Positions 29,912 to 40,266 of a stretch of 64,000 nucleotides of DNA are shown one piece after another. The stretch is from Candidatus Sericytochromatia bacterium (lineage in GTDB: Bacteria; Cyanobacteriota; Sericytochromatia; UBA7694; JACMQJ01): the NCBI GenBank assembly GCA_026004035.1, contig BPII01000007.1:55435-119434 (forward strand). Direction: 5' to 3'. How positions within the stretch are numbered: position 1 is the stretch's first letter; every line of letters begins with the position of its first letter. Below the pieces are notes generated by a model. That model did no database searches. It was given only the letters and a program-made list of their open reading frames with translations, and was not told the origin of the DNA. The position numbers and the translations under genes were made by a program.

Positions 29912-30592
29912 ATGATTAGAAAAAAAATATTAGCTCTTATATTTGGAATACCATTAATAAGTTGTTCTATATTAGACAACAATTATGGTTTTATGAGAGC
30001 TAGTGTTAAATTTCCTGAAAGAGCTTTTAATATAAAAGTTATACCTGATAATACTTCTGTTATTCTTGTAAAAGTAGTCGGTGAAGGTCTAAATGAACCA
30101 ATATTATTTGAATTAGATAGAAATAACACTTCTAAACTTTTAAAGAATGTTCCTGAAGGTAATAAAGATGTTAATGCATCAGCTTTTGATGAAGAAGGAA
30201 ATGTTATAGCTAAAGGTCAAAATTCTGTTAATGTAATAGCACAACAATTAAATACTGTTGAGGTAGAATTAAAATTAAATGATAAAATAAAACCTACTCC
30301 TAGCTTAGAACCTGTAAATTGTAAAATAGAATTAGAAGAAAAAGATTTTCCATTATCAGAAAATTTATCAAAAGCAATAGAACAATCCGGTTGTAAAATT
30401 GTTAAAAAACCAACTCCAAATCCTAGTCCTAGTTTTAGCCCTACAACTGAACCAACAACACCTTCGTCAAATACTTCGGATAATTTTTCTTCTGGAAGCT
30501 CTAGCTCTTCTAGCAACAATGTTACCTCTGCTATAAATATAGTAGATGGACAACAAAAAGATTCTCCTGATATTATTTTAGATAATCCTTGA
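29912..30592 (+). CDS. Lipoprotein with Pro/Thr/Ser-rich linker, third of the run
   Basis: 226 residues, leader ending PLISC. Residues ~30-125 form a beta domain (VPEGNKDVNASAFDEEGNVI) resembling a carboxypeptidase-regulatory or FN3 unit. A ~60-residue low-complexity Pro/Thr/Ser linker follows, and a tail INIVDGQQKDSPDIILDNP related to the tails of the two preceding genes. The start is preceded by AGAAGG. Two bases separate its stop from the next ATG. Likely outer-membrane or periplasmic. Confidence 0.7.
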   Translation: MIRKKILALIFGIPLISCSILDNNYGFMRASVKFPERAFNIKVIPDNTSVILVKVVGEGLNEPILFELDRNNTSKLLKNVPEGNKDVNASAFDEEGNVIAKGQNSVNVIAQQLNTVEVELKLNDKIKPTPSLEPVNCKIELEEKDFPLSENLSKAIEQSGCKIVKKPTPNPSPSFSPTTEPTTPSSNTSDNFSSGSSSSSSNNVTSAINIVDGQQKDSPDIILDNP

Positions 30593-30594
30593 TC

Positions 30595-32822
30595 ATGAAA
30601 AAGAATATTTTAGTATTAATATTTTTTAGCTTTTTAATAGCTATATCATGCACTTCCACTTCTAATATTAATACTACTTTATACAAATTAGAGCAAGGTA
30701 AGTTATACACATTAAAAGTATCAGATAAAGGAATAAATTTAAAAGCAAAAATAAAACTAAATTCTTTTAACTTAAAACAATATAAAGCTAGAAAATCTTT
30801 AAAAGATATAAAATCTATTAAAGTTGAACTTGTAACAAGTAAGCTAGTTTTTCTCCATTTACGATTGGAAGTAGTGTTGATAAATACCCTAAACTTTGAT
30901 GTTGATAACTATTCTAGATAGCTTTGATTTAGAGATAAAAGGTTTGAATACTCATGGAGCTACTAAGTATGGTTTACAAGTAACTTGTTATGATGGTTAA
31001 TGTATGCTTCACAAACTTCTGCTAATATTATAAATAACAATGCTGAATCCTTACTTTGAGTAACGAATTTATAGAGAGTAGATTCTCGTTTCAAGTTATA
31101 CTTTTCTATGATTCTTCAGGTAATACAATCTCCTTCGCCATCCAGACCATATTAACAGTTATCAGTTGATTTACAAAGCTTTGTACCTGATACTAATGAA
31201 TTTCAAGTATATACTGTATGCTGGAACTAATACTATAAAAGATGTCAAAATGAAATTAAACAACCTTGGTAATGGTTTAATTTCTTGGATAGAGAATACA
31301 TGGTTCTAAGCGACCAAGTATGTCTTAAGAAAGTTAATGAATATATACCTGAAAATTGCTTATGATTGTCAGAACAGGTATCTATGCTAATCCTGTCTAC
31401 TTCTTTATCTTTAAACTTAGATAGTATTGGAAATGGTAATTTAATGTATTCTTTATCAAATGGTGATGTACAAGGACTTCCTAGTATTGATAATTATCAA
31501 TTGTCTGGCACTGCTGTAACTGCTTATGTAGATTTAAGTCTGACAATATAGATACTTTTAGCTCTTATACTAATCAAAATGGTGATGGTCTTATTGTATA
31601 TTCAAAAAATCATCCTCAAGTGGTAACAAAGCTATTTATGCTCATAAATTAGAAAATTATTCCTTCTGTAGTTCCAGATCCTTATTTAGAAGGAACATTA
31701 TTTTATTACGATAATAATATAGTCCAGAATCCTCAAGTTTTTGTTAATTCTGATGGTAATGGTATGATTGCTTGGGAAGAATCTTCTGATGGAACAAGTG
31801 ATTTTTCTGTATCTACTATAAAAGTGCAAAATTATAATCCTCCTTTGATTAGATGGTGTTAGGTACTGTATAGTTCTAGCAGCTAGGTCAAAGTGTTATT
31901 AACGGTACTGGTACAGAATTTACAAAACAATTCTATGTTGGTTCTAAGATAATTAAGTTAGGTTCGGATATGTATATACAGATAGCTAATATTATTAGTA
32001 ATGATACTCAAATGACTATAACAATTATTGCTCCAAGTAGCTATACGAATGGAACTATATCAAGGTCTTGGCTATTAATAGGAAAAGCTCTGATTACTCA
32101 TATTCAGGTAGTCTTCAGGAAGTTCTACTCTTAGTTCTTCTATATATAGATAGATTTTATAAATCCAGGTTTGAAGTTAATAATAGAGCAAAACAACCAA
32201 AAAGTAACTGTATTTGGAAACATAGTATCTACAGCTACTTATTTTAACATTAGTAGAGATCATTATCAACAGGAATGTAAATTCAAGTTTCTTATACACG
32301 AAAGAAGCATATTCTTTAAATCTTACCAAATAGCTATTTCCACAGAATACCTTCAATAGAGTTAAATGAAAGTGGTAATGGTGTAATAGCTTGGAAAGTT
32401 TATGAACCTTCTACTAATCCTGATAGACAAGATTTTATAGCTTATCAAAGAATATTCGGTTTTGAAATAGTTGATATTGCAATGGTAGATTTCTATTACC
32501 ACTTATTCAGCAAATAGTATTGATTTAACATCACCATCTTACAATGAGTTTATTTCCTAATGATTTATCACCTGTATCTATAAGATTAGATAAAAATGGA
32601 AATGGTTATTTTCTCTTTAGTGCAAAAGAAAATTCTTTTGGTGAAACGATTTATATTGCAGATATTAGTATTTATCAAAGCACATCTTTTTCAAATTTAT
32701 TTGATAAAAATGGAAGAATTGCATCTCAATTAAATCTAAATCAAATTAAAGCAGGATTAGCATTAAGTCTTTCTTCCGATAATAAAACAATTTATGGTAA
32801 GCATATTGTACCAACTTCTTAG
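30595..32822 (+). pseudogene. Heavily broken lipoprotein with W-x-E repeat blades
   Basis: It opens with leader MKKNILVLIFFSFLIAISC at 30595. An intact ~85 residues follow, then many stops and shifts through 32540. Recognisable pieces in changing frames include EIKGLNTHGATKYGLQVTCY, GNGLISWIEN, GNGMIAWEESSDGTSDFSV, GNGVIAWKVYEPSTNPD and GNGYFLFSAKEN, the same repeat as in the protein at 20727. The last 93 codons (32544-32822) are open and end just inside the next gene. More than ten breaks, many not in homopolymers, make this either a true pseudogene or a badly assembled patch. Confidence 0.65.
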
Positions 32823-34260
32823 TTTTTTATTAATTTTTATAATATTAAATTCTTGTTCTACAAATAAAAATATACTTGCTCTAAAAGTTCCAATAAAAAA
32901 TAATGTAAATAATGAATTTGATATAAGGGCAAGTGGAGAAAGTAGAACTATTTTTATGTTTATATACACAAAAGAACAAGAAGAAGCTGTCAATAAACTA
33001 AAATTAGGTGATGTAACTTCGGCTTTAATAAATTTTGAATATTTGTACAATAAAAATAAAAACTCTAACAATTTATTTAATTTAGCAGGAGCTTATTATT
33101 TGAATGGTAATTTCCAAAAAGCTTTAAGTCTTTATCAAGAATATTCCAAATTTAATGAAAACTTAACAGAATTATATAATAATATCGGTGCTACTTATGG
33201 AAATTTAGGAAATTATACTGAAGCTAATAATTACTATAATAAAGCATTAAAAATAAATCCTAACATTTCTGTTATATATCATAATATAGGTGTTGAAGAT
33301 AAAATAAAAAATTCATACCAAAAAGCATTAGAAAGTTATAATAAAGCACTAGAAATTAACCCTAATGATCCTAATTCATATTACAATAGAGCTAATATTT
33401 TTTATCTTATGAAAGATTATGATAGTGCTATAAAAGATTATTCTAAAGCAATAGATATTGGTCCAAATAATCCAAAGTTTTATAATAACAGGGCTATAGT
33501 GCAAGGAGAAATAACAAATATTTATGATATAGCAATAAAAGATTATACAATAGCTATTGAATTAAAACCAAACTATACAGAAGCTTATTTTAATAGAGGT
33601 ATTGCTTATAGTAATATAGCTAGATTTAAGGAAGCAATAAAAGATTTTGATAAAGTTTTATCTTTGGAGCCATCTTTTCATAGTGTTTATTATTATAGAG
33701 GAAACGCTTATTTTAATTTGAGACAATTTGAAAAAGCTATTGAGAATTATGACAAATTAATTGAATTAAGACCAAATTTTGTAAAAGGTTATATAAATAG
33801 AGGTTCAGCTTATGCTTTGCAAAATGATTTTGATAAAGCAATTAAAGACTATACTGAAGCAATTAAAATAGAACCAAATGATAAAGACATTTACTATTAT
33901 AGAGGAAATGCTTATTTTAATACAGGTATAGATAAAGCATTAGAATTAGCTATAAAAGATTATACAAAATTAATAGAGTTAGAAAAGTCTGAAAGAGCTT
34001 ATTTTAATAGAGGTTCTACTTATGCAAGTTTAAAAAAATATAAACAAGCAATAGATGATTTTACAAAAGCAATAGAATTAAATTCTAAGAGTTCAGAAAA
34101 TTATTACTATAGAGGTCTTGCTTATTACTTTAATAATAATGTTGATTTAGCTCAAATAGATTTCAGAAAATCTTGTGAGATGGGTTTTAAAGAGGCTTGT
34201 AATTCTCAATTAATTGATAAATTTTCTAAGAATGATAACTCTATATTAATAAGTAAATAG
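32794..34260 (+). CDS. TPR-repeat lipoprotein
   Basis: 488 residues. The signal peptide ends in IILNSC; the start overlaps the end of the preceding broken gene by 29 bases. After a ~50-residue linker, about ten tetratricopeptide repeats run to the C-terminus, with consensus units such as AIKDYTKAIELKPNYTEAYFNRGIAY and repeated YYYRGNAYFN. The last unit, FRKSCEMGFKEACNS, resembles a Sel1-type ending. TPR lipoproteins scaffold envelope complexes. It closes the five-gene lipoprotein operon and may hold the other products together; that is inference. Confidence 0.85.
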   Translation: MVSILYQLLSFLLIFIILNSCSTNKNILALKVPIKNNVNNEFDIRASGESRTIFMFIYTKEQEEAVNKLKLGDVTSALINFEYLYNKNKNSNNLFNLAGAYYLNGNFQKALSLYQEYSKFNENLTELYNNIGATYGNLGNYTEANNYYNKALKINPNISVIYHNIGVEDKIKNSYQKALESYNKALEINPNDPNSYYNRANIFYLMKDYDSAIKDYSKAIDIGPNNPKFYNNRAIVQGEITNIYDIAIKDYTIAIELKPNYTEAYFNRGIAYSNIARFKEAIKDFDKVLSLEPSFHSVYYYRGNAYFNLRQFEKAIENYDKLIELRPNFVKGYINRGSAYALQNDFDKAIKDYTEAIKIEPNDKDIYYYRGNAYFNTGIDKALELAIKDYTKLIELEKSERAYFNRGSTYASLKKYKQAIDDFTKAIELNSKSSENYYYRGLAYYFNNNVDLAQIDFRKSCEMGFKEACNSQLIDKFSKNDNSILISK

Positions 34261-34331
34261 AATAATATTACCTAAAAAAACTTAATAAATTTTAAAATTG
34301 CAATTATAGTACTTGTCAATAAATCAATACT

Positions 34332-34520
34332 ATAATTTTTCACTAAAATCATTAACAAATCCTATAACCATTATATATAAATATTTTCAGAAAATATAAA
34401 TATTGAGAAACATTAAGTAGTAATAGGTGTGGCATTTTAGTGAAATAAAATGTTACATTTTGAGTGAAATAGTTAATAATAGTTAATAATAGTTTTGCAT
34501 TTTGAGTGAAATAAAATTAT
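34332..34520. mobile_element. ~190-bp MITE-like element with inverted ends
   Basis: The left end ATAATTTTTCACTAAAAT (34332) and the complement of the right end (ATAATTTTATTTCACTCA, ending 34520) form imperfect inverted repeats. The motif CATTTTGAGTGAAAT or CATTTTAGTGAAAT occurs three times in the right half (34443-34513), interspersed with GTTAATAATA direct repeats. The same motif, inverted, occurs at 5685 and 46853. Repeated subterminal motifs recall IS21-type ends, but no transposase is present. It occupies the 34261-34516 gap and marks the left edge of the phage-derived stretch. Confidence 0.5.
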
Positions 34521-35618
34521 TCTTTAATACCGCCATAAAAATATGTAAGGTTTTGAGGCAAAGCTACTTGATTAATTTCAATACTGGTTTTTAGTGGAGA
34601 TACAATATCTAAAGAATGAATACCATTGATGCTCATAACCAATTCAGTTAATTTTTCTGGTAGTATATCTCTACCAAGTTTTCTAGTAAAAGATATGAAA
34701 TCATTAATTTTTTAATTTACAAGAGAATGAATATTGTTTTGTATTGGTAAGAAATCTTTTTGAATATAATAAGTAAAGTTAATATCATAATTAATAACAA
34801 TAGGAGCTTGAACAATAACTGTATCAGTTAAAGGTTTAATTTTATCATCATTTAAATAAGAAGAAACTAGATTAATCATATCATTATTAGGAATTTGTCC
34901 ATTTTTAAGTAAGAAACAAATATTAACTTGTCCTGGTATAGGTAAACCATACAGAGACATCAGATATATCTTGATGAGCTGATTTAGTAGGATATATATA
35001 AGAAGATTTAGGACCAGCAGTAGAGAAGGAGGATAAAGATAATTTAATTCTTTGTCTATAATGTTTATCATCTTCTATGTCAGTGCCATACATAGACATA
35101 GAGATATTATAAACAGAGGATACATAAGGTATTGAGTCTAAAAGATTATTTATTTGTCCTATAGCAAAATTGTTACCAATAGAGCCTACTTTAGAGAATT
35201 CAGCTTGAATATCAGTATATAAAGAACCAGCTATTATTTTAGATTCATAAAGAGTATAGAAATAATTTTCATTATCAGGACCTATTCTAGTATTTTGAGG
35301 AATGATAACATCAAAAGATAATGGATTAGATAATAGAAATCTAATAGTAGTTTTAGCTTTTTGAGGTTGCAATCTATAGCATCCGAATAATTCTCCTAAT
35401 TTATCAAGATAATCATTTTCAGCTGTGGATAATAAATTCATTCTAGCTGAATAATCAATATTGATAGAGATAAGAGTTAGAACATATGTTAGTAAGTTAA
35501 TAAGTAGTCTTTCAGGGTCAGCAGGATTTAAAGTTCTACCAGTAATATTTTCATAAGCACTTATTAGTTGAGATTCATAAAGTAAAGGGTCAGTATCAAC
35601 AAATTTAATTATATCCAT
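34517..35618 (-). CDS. Phage baseplate J-like protein (broken)
   Basis: The N-terminal 220 residues have the gpJ/gp47 baseplate pattern: MDIIKFVDTDPLLYESQLIS, NPADPERLLINLLTYVL, NDYLDKLGELFGCYRL, and FSTAGPKSSYIYPTKSA (the conserved x-AGPxxxYxxxAxxA turn). A shift near 34955 moves to the frame VYGLPIPGQV. An in-frame TAA at 34712-34714 then interrupts, but homology resumes in the same frame (NDFISFTRKLGRDILPEKL ... YFYGGIKE) to 34517. Full length ~367. gpJ forms the baseplate wedge periphery of contractile tails. It overlaps the gp25-like gene by ten bases. Confidence 0.75.
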
Positions 35619-35917
35619 ATATCAATAACCTCACTAGAGTTTTTAGGCTGTAATTGAATAGAGATTTTAGGTTTATCATAATTAGAAATAGAAATAGATA
35701 AAATATTAACTCTAGGTTCAAATTCTGTAAGAGCTTGGTAAATTTCAGAATATATTTGTCCTTCTACAAAAGAGTTGATAGGTTGGTCTAATAATAACCA
35801 TAAATCAGTGTCAAAATCAGGTCTATAAATGTCAGAACCTTTAGGAGTATTTAGAATTATTTTAACATTTTGAATAATGCTTTTAATAATATCATTTTCA
35901 ACAAGATAACAGCTCAT
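35609..35917 (-). CDS. gp25/GPW-like baseplate wedge protein
   Basis: 102 residues with the gp25-like fold signature: an N-terminal helix (IIKSIIQNVKIILNTPKGS), then the conserved RPDFDTDLWLLLDQP and the late FEPRVNILSISI (E-P-R motif). gp25/GPW proteins are core wedge components of contractile phage tails and of related injection systems. The gene order gp25 then gpJ, with overlapping ends, is the usual one. Intact frame. Confidence 0.85.
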   Translation of the reverse strand: MSCYLVENDIIKSIIQNVKIILNTPKGSDIYRPDFDTDLWLLLDQPINSFVEGQIYSEIYQALTEFEPRVNILSISISNYDKPKISIQLQPKNSSEVIDIWI

Positions 35918-35932
35918 CAGTTATTATACTCC

Positions 35933-36358
35933 TTAAAGATTTAACAATGGAAAAATAGATTTTTCATTATAAAGATTATTATATAAAGGTAAGATATCTT
36001 CAGGTATATCGTCAGGAATAACAAGTTTATTATCTAAATACTTTTGATATAAAGGTTGTAAATAATCTGGTAGTAATTCAATGGGAAATTCTTTAGTATG
36101 TATATCATAAAGACAAAAATACCATGTTTTGCTATCATAGTAATCACAACCATCTGGAGGTCTTTTAGTTACTTCTATAAAAAGAAGGGTATCTAATTTT
36201 CTAAGTCTGTCATCTTTGTAATTAATTTTATCTATATCATGTCTATAAAGACACCATGTGTCAGATACGGAAACGCTAAAGAAAAAGTCAAGATCAATGC
36301 CTGTAGCATAACCTTTTAATTCTTGTTCATAGGATTTTAATAATTCCGACTTTTCCAT
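35933..36358 (-). CDS. Phage-module protein of unknown function
   Basis: I place the start at the ATG at 36358 because GAGGAAAATT just upstream is a good ribosome site; two earlier ATGs lie inside it. ~141 residues, acidic, rich in Tyr and Asp (YLQPLYQKYLDNK, DIPEDILPLYNNLY), no signal peptide. It sits 16 bases before gp25. The position between lysozyme and wedge genes suggests a tail or baseplate accessory protein, but I see no family match. Confidence 0.55.
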   Translation of the reverse strand: MEKSELLKSYEQELKGYATGIDLDFFFSVSVSDTWCLYRHDIDKINYKDDRLRKLDTLLFIEVTKRPPDGCDYYDSKTWYFCLYDIHTKEFPIELLPDYLQPLYQKYLDNKLVIPDDIPEDILPLYNNLYNEKSIFPLLNL

Positions 36359-36445
36359 AATTTTCCTCATCAAAATATCTATCTATATAAGAATTATACC
36401 TTTTATATAACTTATGATAAGTTAAGACAACTAAATTATCATCAT

Positions 36446-37089
36446 TTACAATATGGTAGAAGAAGATTTAATATAAGATACAGAGGTATCAATAATTTGT
36501 CTAGCTTTAGATTGAGATTTGATTTTCAAGAAATTACCAAATTGATTAATAAATTGATTTATACCATCTTGGTCTTTTCCGATAGGGTTACCTTCTTTAA
36601 GATAATAGTTATTAAGCCAATTAAGGACTTGAGATTGAATATTTTTATCAGGATTAAAAAATCTTCCAAAATTGTTACATATTTGCAAGTATCTTTGTAT
36701 TCTTAATATAGTAAATCTTAGTAAAAAAAGTTCTTCATTATAAGAGTTTAGAGTGTTCAAAGTTTGATTACCAATAATACCATTAACAGCTACATTTAAA
36801 ATTTTTTGTGCTATTGATACTGAAGTAGCTACACCAGCATTTACAGCAAAATCAAAAATAGAATTTGCAATTTTTTGAGATAATATTTTATCACCTTGTA
36901 TTTTGTCCCAATAGTTTTTTTTTTGTAAATTTCTTTAGCTTTTTGTAGTGTAAGATTTTTAATATCTAAAGTAGGATAAAAAGCTTTAGATATTCCAAAT
37001 TTTGTTTCACCACCTGGATATTTTGGATCATTAACATAACCACCTTCCCATTTTAAAGTTTTAGATATAGCAATATCAAAACTAGCCAT
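36446..37089 (-). CDS. GH108 phage-type lysozyme with peptidoglycan-binding domain (frameshifted)
   Basis: The N-terminus has the GH108 signature: TLKWEGGYVNDPKYPGGETKFGISK, with the catalytic Glu in EGGY (~16). The frame breaks in the T10 run at 36915-36924. After correction it reads NYWDKIQGDKILSQ, FDFAVNAGVATSV and GIIGNQTLNTLN, the PF09374-type C-terminal domain, through to 36446. Total ~215 residues, the family norm. It degrades peptidoglycan, as a phage endolysin or a tail-associated wall hydrolase. It lies in the middle of the phage-derived genes. Confidence 0.82.
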
Positions 37090-37092
37090 AAA

Positions 37093-37614
37093 TTACTCCT
37101 GTATGTTTAAAATACTTTTACCTTTTTCAATACCAATTAATCCAGAATTAAGTAGATTAATAGTATTTTCTACTTTGATTTTAGAGTTCTGAGCTTCTTT
37201 ATCAGGATGTAAAGAAGTAATGGATTAAAAATAACATTAATGTCTTCGAAATCATAGCCTAGTAAGGATATGTGTAATCTGTAGCAATATTCTAAAGCTC
37301 TTCTGACAGCTCTTTGAAAATTTTGTAATGTTTTAACAAATTGCTGATAAGAGACAGTAGCCCAAGTTTCAGTAGAGCCTTCAGTTCTACCGAGTAAAGA
37401 AGGTTGTCCTTTAGCACCTGATATAATTAATTTATCAATCATAGTAGATAATTCTGATAAGCCTGTCATAGAGTTAGATAATTCTTTAAATGTCAGTTGA
37501 GTATTCATAATGAACAACAATTCCTTTAGATATATTTTCTTGAAGAGTTAAAGAAATATTTTGTATATCATTTTGTAATCTTTGCCTGTATTCAAATTTA
37601 GTGTTGTTAAGTTA
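37093..37614 (-). pseudogene. C-terminal remnant of a phage portal-like protein
   Basis: Pieces in shifting frames read FEYRQRLQNDIQNISLTLQE, LTFKELSNSMTGLSELSTM, QPSLLGRTEGSTETWATVSY, QNFQRAVRRALEYCYRL and, after a further shift near 37215, HPDKEAQNSKIKVENTINLL ... GLIGIEKGKSILN. The LLG-x-T/S-E-G-S plus the pairs of long helices and the closing A-Q-x-K-x-x-x-x-x-x-L-x-x-x-G-L-I pattern resemble the end of phage portal proteins. The N-terminal two thirds are missing: the fragment starts within ten bases of the next gene's stop. Family assignment is tentative. Confidence 0.45.
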
Positions 37615-37621
37615 ATAATAA

Positions 37622-38942
37622 TTAATAGTTATAATTAGGAATATCTGAGTAATTACCTGAATTATAATCATATTGATTATTATTATTATTATTTCTTCTT
37701 GTCATATCATCATTTTGAAAAAGAGGGGTATTTGTACTACCTGGTGCAAATTTTATTATTTTTGAAGTTTTATAATCTTTACCTTCATCAGAAACATAAA
37801 CATTTCCTAGCTCATCAGTAGCAATACCATTAGCTTTAATAGCGCCATTACTAAAGCTTGCTGTTAATATACCACTTGTTGTAAATCTTTTTATTTCTCT
37901 TTGTTCTAAAACATAAATAAAGTTATTTTTTTCATCTAAAGCAACATCTATAGGTCCTGATAATCCTTGAGTTATCACATCAGTAACATTAGTTCCTGTT
38001 GAGTCAAACTTTTTAACTATATTTCCACTTATACCATAAATATTTCCTTGAGAATCACAAGTTATTCCAGCAGTGATATAAACATTGGGTATTAAAGTTC
38101 TTCCTTCACCTGAATTATCAGCTTTTTCTACTCCCGAACCATTTGCTATAAATATCATACCTGCACCAACTGCTACATCTATACCACCACCAGTTTTCTT
38201 ACTCTTTATACTTTTCATATTTTCCAATATATGTAATGAGCCGTTTCTATCTACTGCTACTAAATTTGAACCACTTACAGAAATACCAGTTACAGATTTA
38301 TCTATATTATACTTTAAACCAAACCATGATTCACCGATATTTTCCCACTCTTTACCAGATTCAGAATTCATTTTTATTATAGATCCTTTTTTTAAAAATG
38401 TTTTTATTATCAGATACAGCTACAAATATTTTTCCTCCTGAGACAGCTACATTTTTTGCTTGCCATTGATTTAAAAAGTCTTGATCAACTTTAAAAGTTT
38501 TTAATTGAACATTTGCACTTCCTGAACCATTTGTACCATTATTTGAAAATTGAACAGGGTTTATTTCTGGTGTTACTGAAGTATCAGCAACAACATTAAC
38601 TGGTATATTTAATTGTCTATTAGCATATACAAAAAGTATTGTTTGACTACCTGCAGGAACATTATTTAATTGAAAATCACCTGTTTGTGTAGATATTGTT
38701 CTTATATTACCTATTGATATTTGAACATTTGGTAATCCAATACCTGAAGCATCAACAACTCTTCCTACAACAGAACCTAAACCTGTTATAGGTGAATTAA
38801 TACCATTTGGATTATTTGGATCCAAAGGATTTATAATTCCTGGATTATTTACAGGATTTTGAATATTTGTCTTACCACAAGCACTTAAAAATAATGTGCT
38901 TAAAATTAATAATGGTAAACTTTTAAATAAATTTTTTTTCAT
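37622..38942 (-). CDS. Lipoprotein with carboxypeptidase-regulatory-like domain and NHL-type beta-propeller (frameshifted)
   Basis: Leader ends LFLSAC. Residues ~50-115 form a CarboxypepD_reg-like domain (VVGRVVDASGIGLPNVQISI, FQLNNVPAGSQTILFVY). The rest is a propeller built from ~45-residue repeats: VAVSGGKIFVAVSDNKNI, IDVAVGAGMIFIANGSGV, GITCDSQGNIYGISGNIVKK, VALDEKNNFIYVLEQREIKR, ATDELGNVYVSDEG. The C-terminus is Asn/Tyr-rich. One shift in the poly-T/A run near 38385-38400 joins the two frames (~440 residues). Such proteins bind surface ligands; the role here is unknown. Confidence 0.75.
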
Positions 38943-39045
38943 GTTATCTCTACCTCAAGTAATTTATATCAATTTAATAAATATTCTTGCTATTAAAAGG
39001 TAAATAGTAATTTAAGCTTAAGTAAATATTTATTTAAGTAATTGA

Positions 39046-40266
39046 TTAAAGTATATTTTTTAAATAGTTAATAAGAGCTATTTTAACATGATTATAGCTT
39101 AATCCACCTTGTAAATATCCTATAAAAGGTTCTCTCAATGCTGCATCAGCACTTAATTCTATTGTAGAACCTTCTATGAAGTTACCAGCAGCCATTATAA
39201 CATTATCTTCATAACCTGGGACTATATCTGGTATAGGACTAACATAAGAATCTATAGGTGAGCTTTCTTGTATTACTTTACAGAAAATCTTTAATTTTTC
39301 AGAAGAATTAAATTTAATAGATTGTATTATATCAGTTCTTATTTCATTGTATTTTGGGGATACTTCATAACCTAAATCTTGTAAAACCTTTGATACAAGT
39401 ATAGAACCTTTTAAAGATTGCATTACAATGTGTGGAGAAATAAATAATCCTTGAAAAGCTAATCTCAAAAAATCAAGAGTTGATCCACCTTCTTTTCCTA
39501 TTCCTGGTGCATAAAGACGACAAGCACATCTATGTATTAAATCTTTTTTACCAGTTATATATCCACCTGTAGGTACAATACCACCACCAGGATTTTTTAT
39601 CAAAGAACCTACAGTAATATCAGCTCCTACATCTGTTGGCTCTTTTTCTTCTGTAAATTCTCCATAACAATTATCTACTATTATTATTATGTCATCTTTT
39701 ACTCTTTTTATTTCATTACAAATTTCTTCTAAATCTTTCATATTTATAGAATTACGCCATTCATAACCTCTTGACCTTTGAATAAAAGCAACTTTTGTTT
39801 TCCTATTTATATATTTTTTTATATTTTCTATATCAACAATACCACTTTTTAATGGTATTTCTTTATATTCAACTCCCCAATCTTTCAATGAACCTTGATT
39901 TTTTCCTCTTATTCCAATAACTTCTTCTAATGTATCATAAGGCTTCCCTGTTATTGATAGTAATTCTTCATTACACGATAAACAACCAAATAATGCTGTA
40001 GATATTGCATGAGTTCCTGATGCAAAATGAGGTCTTACAATAGAATCTTCTGTATTGAAAACTTTTGAATAAACTTCTTCAAGCTTTTCTCTTCCTATAT
40101 CATTATGCCCATAACCTGTTGTTCCTTTTAAATGATATTCCCCAACTTGTGAATCTATAAAAGCATTTAAAACTTTTTTTTGATTATTAAACTCTATTTT
40201 TTGTAAATTACTGAAATATTCACTCAACTCTATTTCAGCTTTGTTTATTATTTCTTCTATCAACAT
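39046..40266 (-). CDS. PLP enzyme of the aluminium-resistance / methionine gamma-lyase-like family
   Basis: 406 residues, intact. Fold-type I PLP enzyme related to Cys/Met metabolism enzymes. The conserved stretch FASGTHAISTALFGCL (~80), IVDNCYGEF (~195, PLP-Asp region), and GSLIKNPGGGIVPTGGYI (~230) with the Schiff-base lysine define the 'aluminium resistance protein' branch. The true reaction of this branch is poorly known despite the lyase label. It stands alone between the lipoprotein and a repeat-rich gap. Confidence 0.85.
   Translation of the reverse strand: MLIEEIINKAEIELSEYFSNLQKIEFNNQKKVLNAFIDSQVGEYHLKGTTGYGHNDIGREKLEEVYSKVFNTEDSIVRPHFASGTHAISTALFGCLSCNEELLSITGKPYDTLEEVIGIRGKNQGSLKDWGVEYKEIPLKSGIVDIENIKKYINRKTKVAFIQRSRGYEWRNSINMKDLEEICNEIKRVKDDIIIIVDNCYGEFTEEKEPTDVGADITVGSLIKNPGGGIVPTGGYITGKKDLIHRCACRLYAPGIGKEGGSTLDFLRLAFQGLFISPHIVMQSLKGSILVSKVLQDLGYEVSPKYNEIRTDIIQSIKFNSSEKLKIFCKVIQESSPIDSYVSPIPDIVPGYEDNVIMAAGNFIEGSTIELSADAALREPFIGYLQGGLSYNHVKIALINYLKNIL

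Noticed and set aside
34517..37614. Extracellular contractile injection system (eCIS)
   Set aside because: gp25 and J homologues fit, but sheath, tube, spike and the eCIS-type AAA ATPase are absent, and a portal-like piece points to a phage. The AAA gene at 62 kb is Ycf46-type, not eCIS-type.
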